The position numbers and the translations under genes are program-made. Under the pieces are notes generated by a model, which did no database searches, was not told where the DNA came from, and saw only the letters and a program-made list of their open reading frames with translations. This document shows positions 1 to 10,842 of a stretch of DNA of 64,000 nucleotides, in pieces. Source of the stretch: Phaseolus vulgaris (Eukaryota; Streptophyta; Magnoliopsida; Fabales; Fabaceae); contig NC_023749.2 in the NCBI RefSeq assembly GCF_000499845.2, forward strand, positions 28,606,381 to 28,670,380, read 5' to 3'. Positions within the stretch are counted from its first letter, which is position 1; the number at the start of each line of letters is the position of its first letter.

Positions 1-1
1 T

Positions 2-682
2 TAATAGTGTGTCTAGTTCCTTGAAATATGCATCCACACTTAGCGTGCCTTGGTGAAGCCTTTGGAGCTTCAACAATAGGTCTTTCCTAAAGTGTGGTGG
101 AACAAATCTATCATGCATACACTCTTTTAAATTGTCCCAAGAAACCACGAGAGGTCTCTTGTTTAGCCCAATGTCCATAAGAGTCTTATGCCACCATTGC
201 ATGGCATAGTCTAAAAATTCTAAAGAGGCTAATCTAACCCTTTGATCTTCTTGGACCCCATGTACATGAAAGATTTGTTCACATTTAGGCTCCCAACCTA
301 AATACACATTAGGATCACTATTCCCACTAAAACTAGGCAATTTTGCAATTGGAAAATAAGGCTTTGCCACATTTTGGCGCCCATCTTCATGGTGATGCCT
401 ATCTCCATGATGGTGATGATGCCTCCTCCTTCTATGTTCTTTTTCATTGCCGTGAGCATTGGAAGAACTCCTTGAAGAATGTCTATGAGCATAGTGGCTT
501 CCATGGGTGGAATTGGTTGATCTATCGTGATTCATTTCATGTCTTTGTAATCTTTCCTCCAACTTTTTTATAGCTTCATCCTTTTGTGCAAGGGAGCGTT
601 TTTCCTCTTTCAATTCACCAAGAATAAATGCTCTATGAGGAGAGTGTGGTTTGGAAGAGTCACCACTTGAATATGCAGCCAT
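2..682 (-). CDS. Gag of CRM-like element A, 5' part, cut by the window edge
   Basis: The frame starts at ATG 680-682 and stays open for 227 codons to the window edge, so its C-terminus is not visible. The order is a short coiled-coil stretch with a His/Arg-rich tract (about residues 30-85), then a retrotransposon Gag core containing SGNSDPNVYLGWEPKCE, YAMQWWHK and VPPHFRKDLLLKLQRLHQGT. The same blocks occur in the gag of element B at 27285, including the start (MAAYSSGD against MAGFSSDA) and the LGEL motif. Gag packages element RNA in cytoplasmic particles. No stop or frameshift is visible, which makes this one of the cleanest frames here. Family assignment (Ty3/gypsy, CRM-like chromovirus) rests on similarity to element B and is inferred. 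Confidence 0.85.
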   Translation of the reverse strand, partial: MAAYSSGDSSKPHSPHRAFILGELKEEKRSLAQKDEAIKKLEERLQRHEMNHDRSTNSTHGSHYAHRHSSRSSSNAHGNEKEHRRRRHHHHHGDRHHHEDGRQNVAKPYFPIAKLPSFSGNSDPNVYLGWEPKCEQIFHVHGVQEDQRVRLASLEFLDYAMQWWHKTLMDIGLNKRPLVVSWDNLKECMHDRFVPPHFRKDLLLKLQRLHQGTLSVDAYFKELDTLL

Positions 683-1678
683 TAGAAAAAAGAAAACAGC
701 AAACACAAAGAACAAACAATTTCAAGAAAAAACAAGGTTAGAAAATGGAACAATTATGATGCTGTAATAAAAATAAAAAAGACACTCAAATCACTCCAAG
801 AAAGAATACTTCCCTCAACCAATCTGCTCTTGGGGTTTTGTTAACTCTCAAATGAAATATGTCAAAGCAAAGCACTCTCTCTTAAAGCCAATACACCACA
901 AAACTTAAAGAACAATAAAAGACAAGCAAAAAAGGTGTAAACAAGAAATGGCTATATCAAAAGGAATACAAGATATATGACAAACTCACAGAATAGTGAA
1001 GAAAAGACAAGCAAGAAAAATAAGGTACTCAATTAAAAGATGGCATACAAAATAAACCCAAAGAAAAGCACTAGAGTAGATGAAGAAAACAAAAAAACCG
1101 AACTACTAGAATTTTATGTAAACTGAGCGTGACTTTACAAATTTATCTGGAACTGAAGAAATCAAACTGGATTATGAAATTAAAAAAAAAGAAAGTTCAA
1201 GATCTTATCTCCACAATGACACTGGAATCACACAAAAATAGTGCGCCAATTAATTGTGATAAATTTTGCAAAATTACTGCCACTTTACCGTATTTTTTTT
1301 GTGCCAGAATTACACACCGAATGTATTCGATTTATCATTTTTTTTTCTGTTTTGAATTTTGACTCACTTCTTTTTTCTACCTTTTTCTAACACTCTCAAA
1401 AAACTCAAATCCAGAATTTCAGAATTTTCCAGTAATCACTGAAATTTTAATAATCCCAAACAGTCAACACATTTTCAAGAAAACAGAGGAAACCTAATGG
1501 AAAATGAAAAAACAGAATTGAGAACTTCAAAAGACATAATAGAATTGATATTTCAAGAACTTGTATAGATCTAAAATACAAGTAAGAACTCAAATCTAAA
1601 AGGAAAACGCACCAAAGGATCAAGAAAACAAACACATAAAACTACACTCAATTAAAAAAAATCAAGAAACCAAAATTA
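683..1678 (-). other. 5' leader of element A, left half
   Basis: No gene is visible. On the minus strand this A-rich stretch matches the leader of element B (about 26280-27280), for example around 1050-1085 against 26880-26930. It is the untranslated region between A's 5' LTR (14273-15246) and its gag start at 682. It was split by insertion of Tat-1 and resumes at 14006. Confidence 0.75.
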
Positions 1679-1683
1679 TCAAC

Positions 1684-2801
1684 TGATCCTGCTGGTTGAC
1701 CCAGCGCAAGAGCGTTGCCTCGTCACGATCCTCCTCACCAGCTTGACACCACGTGCCCTTCACGTCCACACCACAAATAGCCTCTTTGAGAACCTGAAAA
1801 ACACAAGGTGGCGCCTCTGCGGCCGGTGGCACTGACAAGAACACCCAAAAACTGAGAGAAAATATACTCTCTAGAACCGTACTAAAGTGAACACAACCCT
1901 AGCAATGAGCCGTAATGAAAAACGTACCTCTGCAAATTCTGTTAAGTTTACCTTTATAGCTAGGTTTTTGCTCTCTCCAAGCAGTTACGCTTTGGACGCG
2001 TGGCTCGCATCCAACCCTGCACGTGTCATCATCTGGGCTGGGGTAGCAGGTAGTACCCAGCCCTACACGTGTCATCATCTGAGCTGGGATAACCCGAGCG
2101 TCATTTCTCTATTGCATCCAGCCCTACACGTGCTATCATCTGGGTTGGAATAACAGGTAGCATCCAACCCTACACGTGTCGTCATCTGGGTTGAGGTAAC
2201 TTCTGTGTAGTAACTAGTCGCGCGGCTAAGTTCTCTACTCAAGGAGTAAGCTAGCACGCAATATGCTTTAGAACACCACTTGACAAGGCGAGTATTGGGT
2301 GCTGCAAAGTGCACCATCTCTGTGATATCTCTTGTCGCTAATGGCACCTTCCTTTTTGCTGCGCCATGCATGTTCTAGCTGAGGAAACCTTGCCACCAAC
2401 GAATGTCCACTCTGGGAATCCTGTCGCTGATGGGCAAGCTGTTCCCTTCAACCCACACGACCTTCACGCCCTATGTTGGCGCAACAATCATCTTACTGAA
2501 ATTATACGCTTGAACTTACTCTTCTGAGCCTCCAACAGCTTCAACTGAGTTTACTGGGAGATCCGGCGATGTGCTCCTCGCGGCGACGTCAGACCACCTG
2601 ATCTCCCATTATCTAACACGTCGATGACACGCAAACCCGGCGACAATCGACCATGTTCACTACAGAACGCCAGTTCCATGAACATGCGACTATGCTCACT
2701 CTTGAACCATTCGTTTCTCACTTTTCCACGTGTTCTGCTGAGCATGCCCCACACGGTCACATGGCAGGCACGTCATCACGACCGGTGACCTGGTCGGTAC
2801 A
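1684..2801 (-). repeat. Tat-1 3' LTR
   Basis: This 1118-bp LTR starts TGATCCT and ends GGTACA on the plus strand, matching 12858-14000. It lacks an 18-bp and an approximately 10-bp segment present in the other LTR. Inside are several near-repeats of about 40-60 bp (2000-2200) built on the phrase CCCTACACGTGTCATCATCTG, probable enhancer-type repeats of U3. Confidence 0.92.
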
Positions 2802-2814
2802 CAAGCCCCCAGTC
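2802..2814 (-). other. Polypurine tract of Tat-1
   Basis: Read on the minus strand this is GACTGGGGGCTTG directly before the LTR start TGTACCGACC, the expected place for the plus-strand DNA primer. Similar G-runs precede the LTRs of elements F (48631-48644) and L (62744-62756). Confidence 0.75.
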
Positions 2815-3383
2815 TTGAGCTGCGGCTTGTTCAGCGAAAAGGCTATACAGTTAAATTTCCGGCGACCTACGTGGCCTTGCGCATTGGCGCTCATTCTGTT
2901 CATCGATTTGACACTTCACCAACCTCCTTCGATCGCTCGACACGTGGACGTATCAACGACCATAATTCCGTGTCGCTTGCGCTTCTCGCAACGTTTGGGA
3001 TTCTTCAAAACCCTTAAACACTTCGCGCCACTTCACTGTTTCATTATCTTCTTCCCTACTCCAAACGCTCGAAACACCTCAGTGAGCGCTTCGACTCCCT
3101 CGATCTCCATCTTGCCCAGCGCTTCTCTGATCATCAAAAGGTAACTTTTTTGTCACTCCCACTGATATTTGTTGCATTTTAATCGGTTTGCATCATCCAT
3201 TAACTGTCTGGTGCATACGTTGTGGGATGCTCTCACTGTTTTACTTTTTCTTCTTTACGTTTAGGGTTTCTAAACCTTTTCTCTGCGAGCCCCCCCTTGT
3301 TCTTTTATCTCCTTCTCTTATGTCGAGTCTCTCTGCTTACGAACTCTCATATCTTCCCTTTTCGTCTTCTTGCAGCTTCTTCG
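2815..3383 (+). promoter_or_regulatory. Upstream and 5' UTR region of the Tat-1 antisense gene
   Basis: This stretch lies between the Tat-1 3' LTR and the aORF start. Positions 3000-3140 resemble the corresponding stretch of element F (minus strand, about 48300-48440) in phrases such as TTCACTGTTTCATTA. It is inferred to hold the promoter and leader of the antisense transcript. A splice donor-like AAAAG/GTAACT at 3141 and an acceptor-like TTCTTGCAG at 3367-3375 suggest a 5' UTR intron. No clear TATA box was found here. Confidence 0.5.
3141..3375 (+). other. Predicted 5' UTR intron of the Tat-1 antisense gene
   Basis: The donor is AAAAG/GTAACT and the acceptor TTCTTGCAG preceded by a T-rich tract, nine bases before the ATG at 3384. 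Element F has a similar arrangement on the minus strand (donor-like CAAAG/GTATGA near 48300, T-rich acceptor just before its ATG at 48090). The prediction is by eye. Confidence 0.5.
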
Positions 3384-5795
3384 ATGGCTCGCTCCAAAAT
3401 TACACCAAACCCTCCTCCGTCTCCTCGCAATCCTCCGGCGAACACCCATAGGGCAACCCCTTCCTCCTCCCGCGACCCCCCAAGGGACCCTAACGTCCCT
3501 TCGAGCCAGGTCGTGAGACCCGCGCCTTCTCGACCCAACCAAGCACAGCCAAACCCACCTCACACTAGCGCAGCTGTGAGGCCCCTTCCCAACTACAAGC
3601 AACTATATCCTTGGGCCTCCGCAACCCTGCTGGGTGAGACTTCATCCATCAACACTAATGTTGATGTCCTCCGCCTCAGAAAGGTGATCCCGTTCACCTT
3701 TCTTTCAGCAAAGAGGACGACGCCAAGGTGTCCGTTCGTCCTTGCCCTCGCGGGGAACCCATTTGTGCTGACAACTAGGGAAGCGACGGCAGACCCTTCT
3801 GTTTTATCTATGCCACCATGTTCAAAAACGTCAAGCTTCGCTTTCCCTTCACTCGCTTCGAGAGGGAGCTTCTGACGGAGCTTGAAATAGCCCCCGCCCA
3901 GCTTCATCCCAACGGCTGGGCGTTCGTTAGGGCGTATCAAATAATCTGATGGGGCATCCGGCTTCAGTGGACGTTTTTCTCTACCTGTTCGAGGCTAAAA
4001 ACCCGGGTGATCGCCTATGGATAACCCTCAATGGGGTTGCTGGGAGGTCCATCCTCTCCATCTTCCAGCAATCCTATAAGGACTGGAAAGGGATGTTTGT
4101 ACGCATGTGCTGCAACGCTCAAGACCCCACCCTCCTCGACGGTTTCCCCTTGTACTGGGTGAACAAGGGAAACAAGGAGACCAGCTTCAGGAGGGCCAGG
4201 GGGTTGGAGAAGATGAGGGAGCTTGACAAGGACTTATGCAAGTTCTGGAAGGGAGTCGCCTCCTCCAACGTGACCTTGGCCACCTCCTCCATCATCACCT
4301 TTGAGTTCCACGAAGGTCAACTGGATGCCCACATAGGTTCGTCTCTAAGTCCTATCCCTGGCTCGAAATCGCCTAACCTTGTTTTTACTTAGGAGCCACT
4401 GTTCTGGTTAGCGCATAGTTTTAACTTATTCCATGCATTGACTTACACTGTTTGTTTTCCTAAGTCTCATCGCCTGTTGAATCTCTGCACTGGTTTGTAA
4501 TTGTTGACCTCTTTGTGCAGATATGATGCTAGGAAAAGACAGGATGGCTGAGCTGCGCTCCATAGCCAAACTCCACAAACTTGCCGAAGCCGATGTCGCC
4601 CGAGGTGAGTCTCCGTCGGTGGGCCCATCCAACGCCGCTGCTCTTCTCGCCCCCGAGCAGAAGAAATTACAACCCAAAAGGGCTAAGAGGAAGGCCCCCA
4701 GGGTTGTTTCAGGGGATAAAGCTGATGAGAGTACCGAGGACGGGCTGATCTGCAAAAGAAAAAGGGGAGTTGCAACTACAACGCCAGCAGCTGAGGTCGC
4801 CCTCCCTGATTACGTCGAGAACCCCCCCAGCACCTCCACGCCCTTCGAGTCCGCTGGGGACGTTCTTGCTTCAAACGCCTCGGCTGCTGAAGTTGCCCCT
4901 GAACAGCTTGCTGACACGCAAGCTTCCTCTCAAGCTGCGACGGAAACTCTCGCCTCACCACCACGCCTCGAGGCTCCTCTCGCCATCCAACCTTGCGAGG
5001 GTGGTGGTGAGCACCAACCTTCAGCTCCTCCTACAACTCCAAGCCTTCCAGCTCCTCTCCAGGAAGCCTTGAAGTCTTTCACCGTGCGCCTACATGCCAT
5101 GGTCGACGAGTGTCTTCCCCAAATCGTCGGTGAAGGGCTAAAAGACACCTTGGACAAGTCTGAGCTCGATAACCGTGTCCATCAGGAAGTGGCGAGCACT
5201 GCGAGAGCTGAAGCTGAGAAGATCAAATGCGATATGATGATGCAAGGCTTGGAGTTCTCAAGGGTCGAAAACGCTCTCAACGAAGATCTCCGAAGCTTGC
5301 GCAAAGACAAAGCGGAACTGCGCCGGAAATTGCACGACAAGCTTCAAGACACTGTAGAGTTGGAGAGCAAGCTCGTCCCTATGAGGTAGAAAATTGCAAC
5401 ACTGGAGGAGGCTCGAAAACTGACGCCGAAAAAATGGCCAAGCTGGAGAAAAGGTCAACTGAGAGGGAGACCCTTCTGGGAAGGTCGAACAAGACCGGGA
5501 TAAGGCTTCGAAAGAACTGAGCGAAACTGCTGCCGAGCTTGCCCGAGTTCGTGAAGAAAACAACAGGTTCAAGAAGAAGGTCGACGAGCTCGAGCTTGAA
5601 GTCACCCAGGATCGTGAAGAGAACAATGGGTTCAAGACGAAAATCGACGAGCTTCAACTTGAAGTTGCCCAAGTTCTTACTTCCGGCTTTGGGGCGGCCT
5701 TGGAGCAGTTCGCTTGCAAGTTTCCTGACCTTGATCACTCAGAGTTTTCGGTGTACAATGAAGTGGTGGATGGCAAGATCATGCCTCCGACTTAA
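3384..5795 (+). pseudogene. Antisense gene (aORF) of Tat-1, plant-transposon-protein type, broken
   Basis: Extra antisense genes between pol and the 3' LTR are known for several Tat-lineage elements; their function is unknown. Here the ATG (MARSKITPNPPPS) opens a Pro-rich N-terminus, followed by a globular part with FPFTRFERELL, HPNGWAFVRAY, SVDVFLYLFEAKNPG, FQQSYKDWK and DPTLLDGFPLYWV. A predicted intron (4337-4520) separates this from a second exon with a basic KKLQPKRAKRK stretch, an Ala/Pro-rich linker and a long coiled coil ending EVVDGKIMPPT, stop at 5793-5795. The reading frame changes near 3690 and 3945 and again near 5430-5500, and nonsense codons occur at about 3777 and at 5387-5389. 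The copy is therefore inactive. Homologues lie at 47591-48090, 49865-52022 and 63133 onward. Confidence 0.8.
4337..4520 (+). other. Predicted coding intron of the Tat-1 antisense gene
   Basis: The donor is ATAG/GTTCGT after codons for GQLDAHI, and the acceptor CTTTGTGCAG precedes ATATGATGC. The 184-bp intron joins phase 1 so that protein similarity to the element F copy (exon beginning at 51018 after acceptor CCTATGCAG) continues. It contains several stops in the open frame. Confidence 0.7.
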
Positions 5796-7274
5796 CTGCT
5801 GCTCCCATCTACCACTTCAACTTTACCGCCTTAACTTTGGAATTCTTGTATCTAATTTGACTTGTATGTAATAACTTTCACTCTGCTTGAACTGTTTGAT
5901 ATACCTGTGTATATATATATATATATGTGGTCTTCTAATTTATCTGTTGTGCGATCACCTGGTTTGACTGGCTGATTTTTACTCAACCCAATGCACTTTG
6001 CACAAATTGGTACTTGATTATCTGGAAATCACCTTAATTTAAACAAACGGTTAGTCTGTAGCAATAGCGTTTAACGCGAAATCACTTACTTGGCAAAAAG
6101 ACGTAGGTCGATCTTAGCATCTGAAATCTCACTCGCCTGATCTGCCAAAGGACAAGCGTATTTCTACGTTATCGCCCAAACTTCGCTGATCTAGCTCTCG
6201 CTGTGTGATCCTCTTACTATTTCGATTTCAAAGCCATGGGCCTTTGGCGACGCCATTTTACTTTGACTGAAAACGTCCCTTGCGGGACCACCTCATGACT
6301 TCATCTTTGCTCATCTGGAAGGAGAGCTGCCTTTCGGATCTCCCTCTACCTTCCCCGAGTCTTTAACTTGAGATAGCTTAAATCATTGTCCCCTCATCTG
6401 GGGGTAGAGCCGCCTTTCGGATCCTTCTCTACCTCCTTGAGTTTTAGGACAATGACTTAGGTGGTGAGGTGTCCTCCGTGAACCTTCCCCGACCACCCTT
6501 TAACCTCTTTTTTAACTAGTCTTACTAGGTCAATATTGATGTCTCACTCAAGGGGAAAAAAGTTCTTCTCCAACCCTCCTTTCCCATACTTAAGATTATT
6601 AACACCCCTGACCTTTCAGTTTCATCTTACCTGAACTCACTCGAGGGCGAGAAGGACTTTTCTTGATGCCTCAACTTGCCCAGAGGTTACATCTCCTCCT
6701 CCCCTGGATGCACTGAGGGCTTTCAACTTGCCTCAATTTGCTCACGCAAAGAGGCCTTGTGATCTGCTCTTGCCTGTGCTCGCTCAGGGCGAGGAGGACT
6801 TTAATCTTTTCTCGCCTACACTCGCTCAAGGCGAGGAGGTCTTTGATCTTTTCTCGCCCACGCTCGCTCAAGGCGAGGAGGTCTTTTAAATCTTTTTCTT
6901 GCCTGGTGGCGGTCAGAAAATTTAATACTTGTGCCTCCGATCGCCGGGTGGCGGTGAGGACTTAAAACTTAAACTTGCACCTCCGACCGCCGGGTGGCAA
7001 TGAGGATTTAAAACTTCATGTTTTGAAAATTTTGTACTGGATGCATGCGATTTGGATTTACCATTGTTTAAAACTACACAAGGGCAATAAAATCTCTCCC
7101 CACAAGCTTGAAAAACAAACAGCATGCAAACTTAATAACTGGGAAACTTCGATAAACTTCTTTATTGGGTGGCCTCATTAAAAACCCTCCTTAGGGAAAA
7201 AAGAGTGCCCCCTTGAAAAATTGTTTAAACTGATACATCTTAAATTGTTCGAGTTAATTGCTACTTACAATGCC
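5796..7274. other. Tat-1 spacer between antisense gene and integrase
   Basis: No gene is visible. The aORF and integrase converge on this spacer, so their 3' ends presumably lie in it. It holds an AT dinucleotide run (about 5911-5926), two GAGCYGCCTTTCGGAT repeats (about 6320-6430) and a cluster of minisatellites from 6770. Confidence 0.8.
6770..7020. repeat. Minisatellite cluster in the Tat-1 spacer
   Basis: About three copies of a 42-44-bp unit with core CTCGCTCAAGGCGAGGAGG (6770-6897) are followed by two copies of a unit of about 45 bp with core CGCCGGGTGGCGGTGAGGA (6930-7020). Both cores are GC-rich within a less GC-rich spacer. Confidence 0.75.
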
Positions 7275-8784
7275 TTAACTGTAGTAAAACTTGAGATGGG
7301 TGGGGTTCCAAGTGCGAGGAATCGCCCCTCCTTCCAGCGTCTCCAAGCGGTAGGCGCCGTTCCCGAGTGCTTCAGTTATTCTGAACGGTCCTGTCCACTT
7401 GGGTGACAATTTGTTCTCCATCTCGTACTGGTGGGCCTTCCTCATCACTAGGTCGCCTTCTCTGAACTGCCTCGACTTTATCTTGGAGTTTTACTTACGC
7501 TCAACTCTTCTCTTTACTGCTTCGGCCTTCACCCGTGCTTCCTCCCTGACCTCGTCCAGCAAATCCAAGTTCATTCTCCTTTCTTCGTTCGAGTCTTCCG
7601 CCACGAAGTTCTGGAATCTCGACGAGCTTTCTTGGATTTCGACTGGAATCATCGCATCACATCCATATACTAAGCTAAACGGGGTTTCATGGGTTCCCGA
7701 TAGCTCAGTGGTATGATATGCCCACACTATGCGGGGAACTTCCTCGGCCCAAGACCCCTTGGCCTTTTCCAACCTCCTCTTCAAGCCTCTCACCAGAACC
7801 TGATTAGCAGACTCCACTTGCCCATTCGTTTGCGGGTGTTCCACGGAAGCAAACACCTGTTGTGTCCCGATGTCCTCGCACAGCTTCTTCAACAGGTGGC
7901 TTGCGAACTGAGTCCCATTGTCTGATACTAGACGCTTGGGTACGCCAAAACGACACACAATATTCTTCCACACGAAACTCTGGATTTTGTGCGCGGTGAT
8001 CTGGGCTACTGGTTCTGCCTCAATCCATTTTGTGAAGTACTCGATCGCCACAAACAAATACTTCATTTGCCTGATCGCCAACGGGAAGGGTCCCAGAATG
8101 TCAATTCCCCACGTGTGGAACGGCCAGGGGCTGTAGATTGACTTCAACTCTTCTGGGGGCGCCTTGTGCCAATCGGCGTGCTGCTGGCGTTGCTTGCAAC
8201 GCTGGGCATATCTCTAGCAATCTTCCCTCATTGTGGGCCTGTAATAACCTGCACGGACAGTCCTCGTCGCCAGAGCTCGACCTCCAATGTGGCTCCCACA
8301 AATCCCTTCATGGAGCTCGGCCATAATTCTCGTGCACTTCTCTCCGTGTACGCATACAAGAAGAGGGTGTGTAAATCTGAACTTGTACAGCTCGTCGTCG
8401 ATGAGGGAAAACTTGCTGGAGCTCTTCTTTATCTTTCTGGCCTCTGTTGAATCCATTATCTGCCAAGTAGCGCTGGTATGGCGTTATCCACGTATCTGGT
8501 TCGCGGATAACGCAAACTTGCATCGTTTTTACCTCTTCCGCTGGGCGCGCTCTGACCCTCGGCGTCCTCAAGGTCTCTTGTGTTAGAGATCTATGGCTCC
8601 TTGCCGTCCTTTCCATCGATCGGCAAACGTGAAGGACCTGGTGATCTGCGACAAAAGCCCGAGGGGTCTTCAAAGTTTCTTGAATAACGGTCCTCTGTCT
8701 GCCCCCCTTGCCCGAACTGGCGAGCTTGGCTAGCAAGTCAGCTCGGGCATTTTTCTCTCTTGGCACGTGCACCACTTCGAACAA
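7275..8784 (-). pseudogene. Tat-1 integrase with upstream linker
   Basis: Read on the minus strand, the linker from the RNase H side carries two TLKTPR/TLRTPR-type repeats. The zinc-binding region follows (HEGICGSHIGG and a later cysteine pair; one is replaced in CKQRQQH), then the catalytic core with DILGPFP, SDNGTQFAS and HPQTNGQVESANQ holding the catalytic Asp, Asp and Glu. The C-terminal part ends WNPTHLKFYYS, stop at 7275-7277. In-frame stops break it near 8305, 8214 and 7488. Integrase joins the cDNA ends to host DNA in the nucleus. The damage looks like simple point mutation, so the parent copy was probably active. Confidence 0.88.
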
Positions 8785-8805
8785 AACAAAGGATCTTCTT
8801 AACTC

Positions 8806-9141
8806 TTACACGTATTCCAGGTAGGCTGCCATCTGCGGATCTTTAGCTTGGAACTCACCAGTTACCTGCCCAGTGACCAACAACGAATCACTTTTGGCCA
8901 TCAGCACCTTTGCCCCCATCTCCTTTTCCAACAGAATACCGGCGATCAAAGCCTCAAACTCTGCTTGATTGTTGCTTGCTTTAAAAGCGAACCTTACTGA
9001 TTGCTCTATCAACACCCCGTTGGATCCCTCCAAAATAACCCCAGCCCCGCTACGAAGCTGGTTAGACGACCCATCCACTGAGAGCACCCAACGAAGGTCA
9101 TCCTTGGCGTTTTGTGTTGTTCCGGAAGACAGCTCGACCAC
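8806..9141 (-). pseudogene. Tat-1 RNase H
   Basis: The RNase H core is visible: LSVDGSSNQLRSGAGVIL (first catalytic Asp), ASNNQAEFEALIAG (catalytic Glu) and KSDSLLVTGQ (catalytic Asp). The enzyme removes the RNA strand of the RNA-DNA hybrid. It is separated from RT by a TAA at 9154-9156, where element E reads through, and ended by a TAA at 8803-8805, where E has a Gln codon. It is part of the pol polyprotein, not a gene of its own. Confidence 0.85.
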
Positions 9142-9156
9142 AAAATCGGCAAAGAT

Positions 9157-10773
9157 TTACCCCTTGATCGGTCCCCGGGGCTCATACTTGATGTCGAATT
9201 TCGACAGTTCCACCGCCCACTTCACCATCCTCCCAGCTACATCCGGTTTCTTCAAAACCTTCTGGATGGGTAAGTCAATCATTACAACCACCGTAAAGCT
9301 CTGGAAGTAATGGCGCAGCCTCCTCGCCGAAAATACAACCGCCAGCGCCGCCTTTTCTAAGGCCTGATACCTCACTTCTGGGCCTTGCACCACCTTGCTA
9401 ACAAAATAGATGGGTTTCTGGACCTGATCTTGATCCTGGACGAGCACCACGCTTATTGCCCTCTCAGTTACGGCAAAATACAGCCTGAGTGGCGTTGCTG
9501 CATGAGGTTTGCATAGAACTGGCGGGCTCGCCAAGTATTCTTTGAGCTTTATGAAGGCTTCTTCACACTCCTTCGTCCAGACAAACCTGTTATTCCTCTT
9601 CAAGCACTGGAAGTATGGGTGGCCCTTCTCTCCACTGGCTGATACGAATCGGGACAGGGTGGCCATCCGTCCCGTGAGTTGCTGCACTTCCTTCACAGTG
9701 GCAGAGCTCCTCATCGCCAAAATGGCGGCACATTTGTCGGGGTTGGCCTCGATTCCCCTCTCCGACAAGAGAAATCCCAGAAATTTCCCTGCCTCTACGC
9801 CGAAAATACACTTCTCAGGATTCAGTTTCAGCTTGTACCTGGCTATCGTAACGAACAACTCTTCTAGATCGGCAACGTGCCTGCTCCTTTCCAGGGATGT
9901 CACGACCATGTCGTCAACATATGCCTGCACATTCCTCCCGAGCATAGGGGCGAGCACCTTGTCCATTAGCCTTTGGTACGTGGCCCCTGCATTCTTCAGC
10001 CCGAAGGGCATCACCTTGTAGCAATAGCATGACCTTTCCGTCATGAAGGCAGTCTTTTCTTCATCCATGGGGTGCATTTTGATTTGGTTGTATCCTGAGA
10101 AGGCATCCAGAAAACTGAGCAACTTGCACCCTGATGCACTGTCTACCAGGGCGTCTATACTTGGCAAAGGATAAGAATCCTTTGGGCAAACCTTATTCAG
10201 GTCTGTGAAGTCAACACACATCCGCCATTTCCCGCTACTCTTCTTGACCAGAATGACGTTGGCGAGCCATTCTGGGTACTGGACCTCCCTGATGTGGCCT
10301 GCTGCAAGGAGTTTTTGCGTCTCATCCTTGATCGCCTACCTCTTTTCCTCGTTGAACTTTCTCCTTCTTTGGCGGACGGGCCTGACTTGGGGATCTATTG
10401 CTAAGCGATGGCACAAGAAATCGGGGTCGATTCCCGGCATGTCTGAAGCGGACCAAACAAATGCATCCAGGTGTCTACTTATCACCTTGGCAATTTGGTC
10501 TTGTGTCTCGCTGTCTAAGGCTTTTCCCAATTTGAACGTCTTGCCGTTGATCTTCCTCTCAAGCCATTCCTCCACCGGCTGAGGCTTCTTCTCGCTTGCG
10601 ATCACCGCCCTCGCGATACTTGTCTCCCTGGCGATCACCGAGCAGCTCCTTTCTCCCTCCACCCGGGCGGCGCCCTCGGACCTCGCCTCGATATCCTCCA
10701 TTGGCACATCGCCCTCGGCGGCCACCTCCAACACCGTATCCGCAACTCGCCGGTTATCCTGTGCGGGCTCCAC
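9157..10773 (-). pseudogene. Tat-1 reverse transcriptase
   Basis: The minus frame from 10773 has a linker (EEWLERKINGKTFKLGK), then a TAG at 10333-10335, then the RT: GKWRMCVDFTDLNKVCPKD, FLDAFSGYNQI, MPFGLKNAGATYQRLMD and the catalytic AYVDDMVV, followed by thumb and connection regions and the start of an RNase H-like unit (VRYQALEKAALAVVFSARRL). RT copies element RNA into cDNA. Apart from the nonsense codons the domain is complete, and the YVDD box is intact, unlike in elements B and C. Confidence 0.9.
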
Positions 10774-10842
10774 GCCAGGGGGCGGCGTTGTGGTTACGTG
10801 GCATACAGATCTCTTGTTCTTGAGGCTGTTTTCATAGCACTT

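Noticed and set aside
2653..3144. 163-codon frame on the plus strand
   Set aside because: It crosses the LTR end and the polypurine tract of Tat-1 and has no conserved motif.
9509..10021. 170-codon plus-strand frame
   Set aside because: It is the complement of the RT coding region of Tat-1; a similar shadow exists at 37959-38309 over E.
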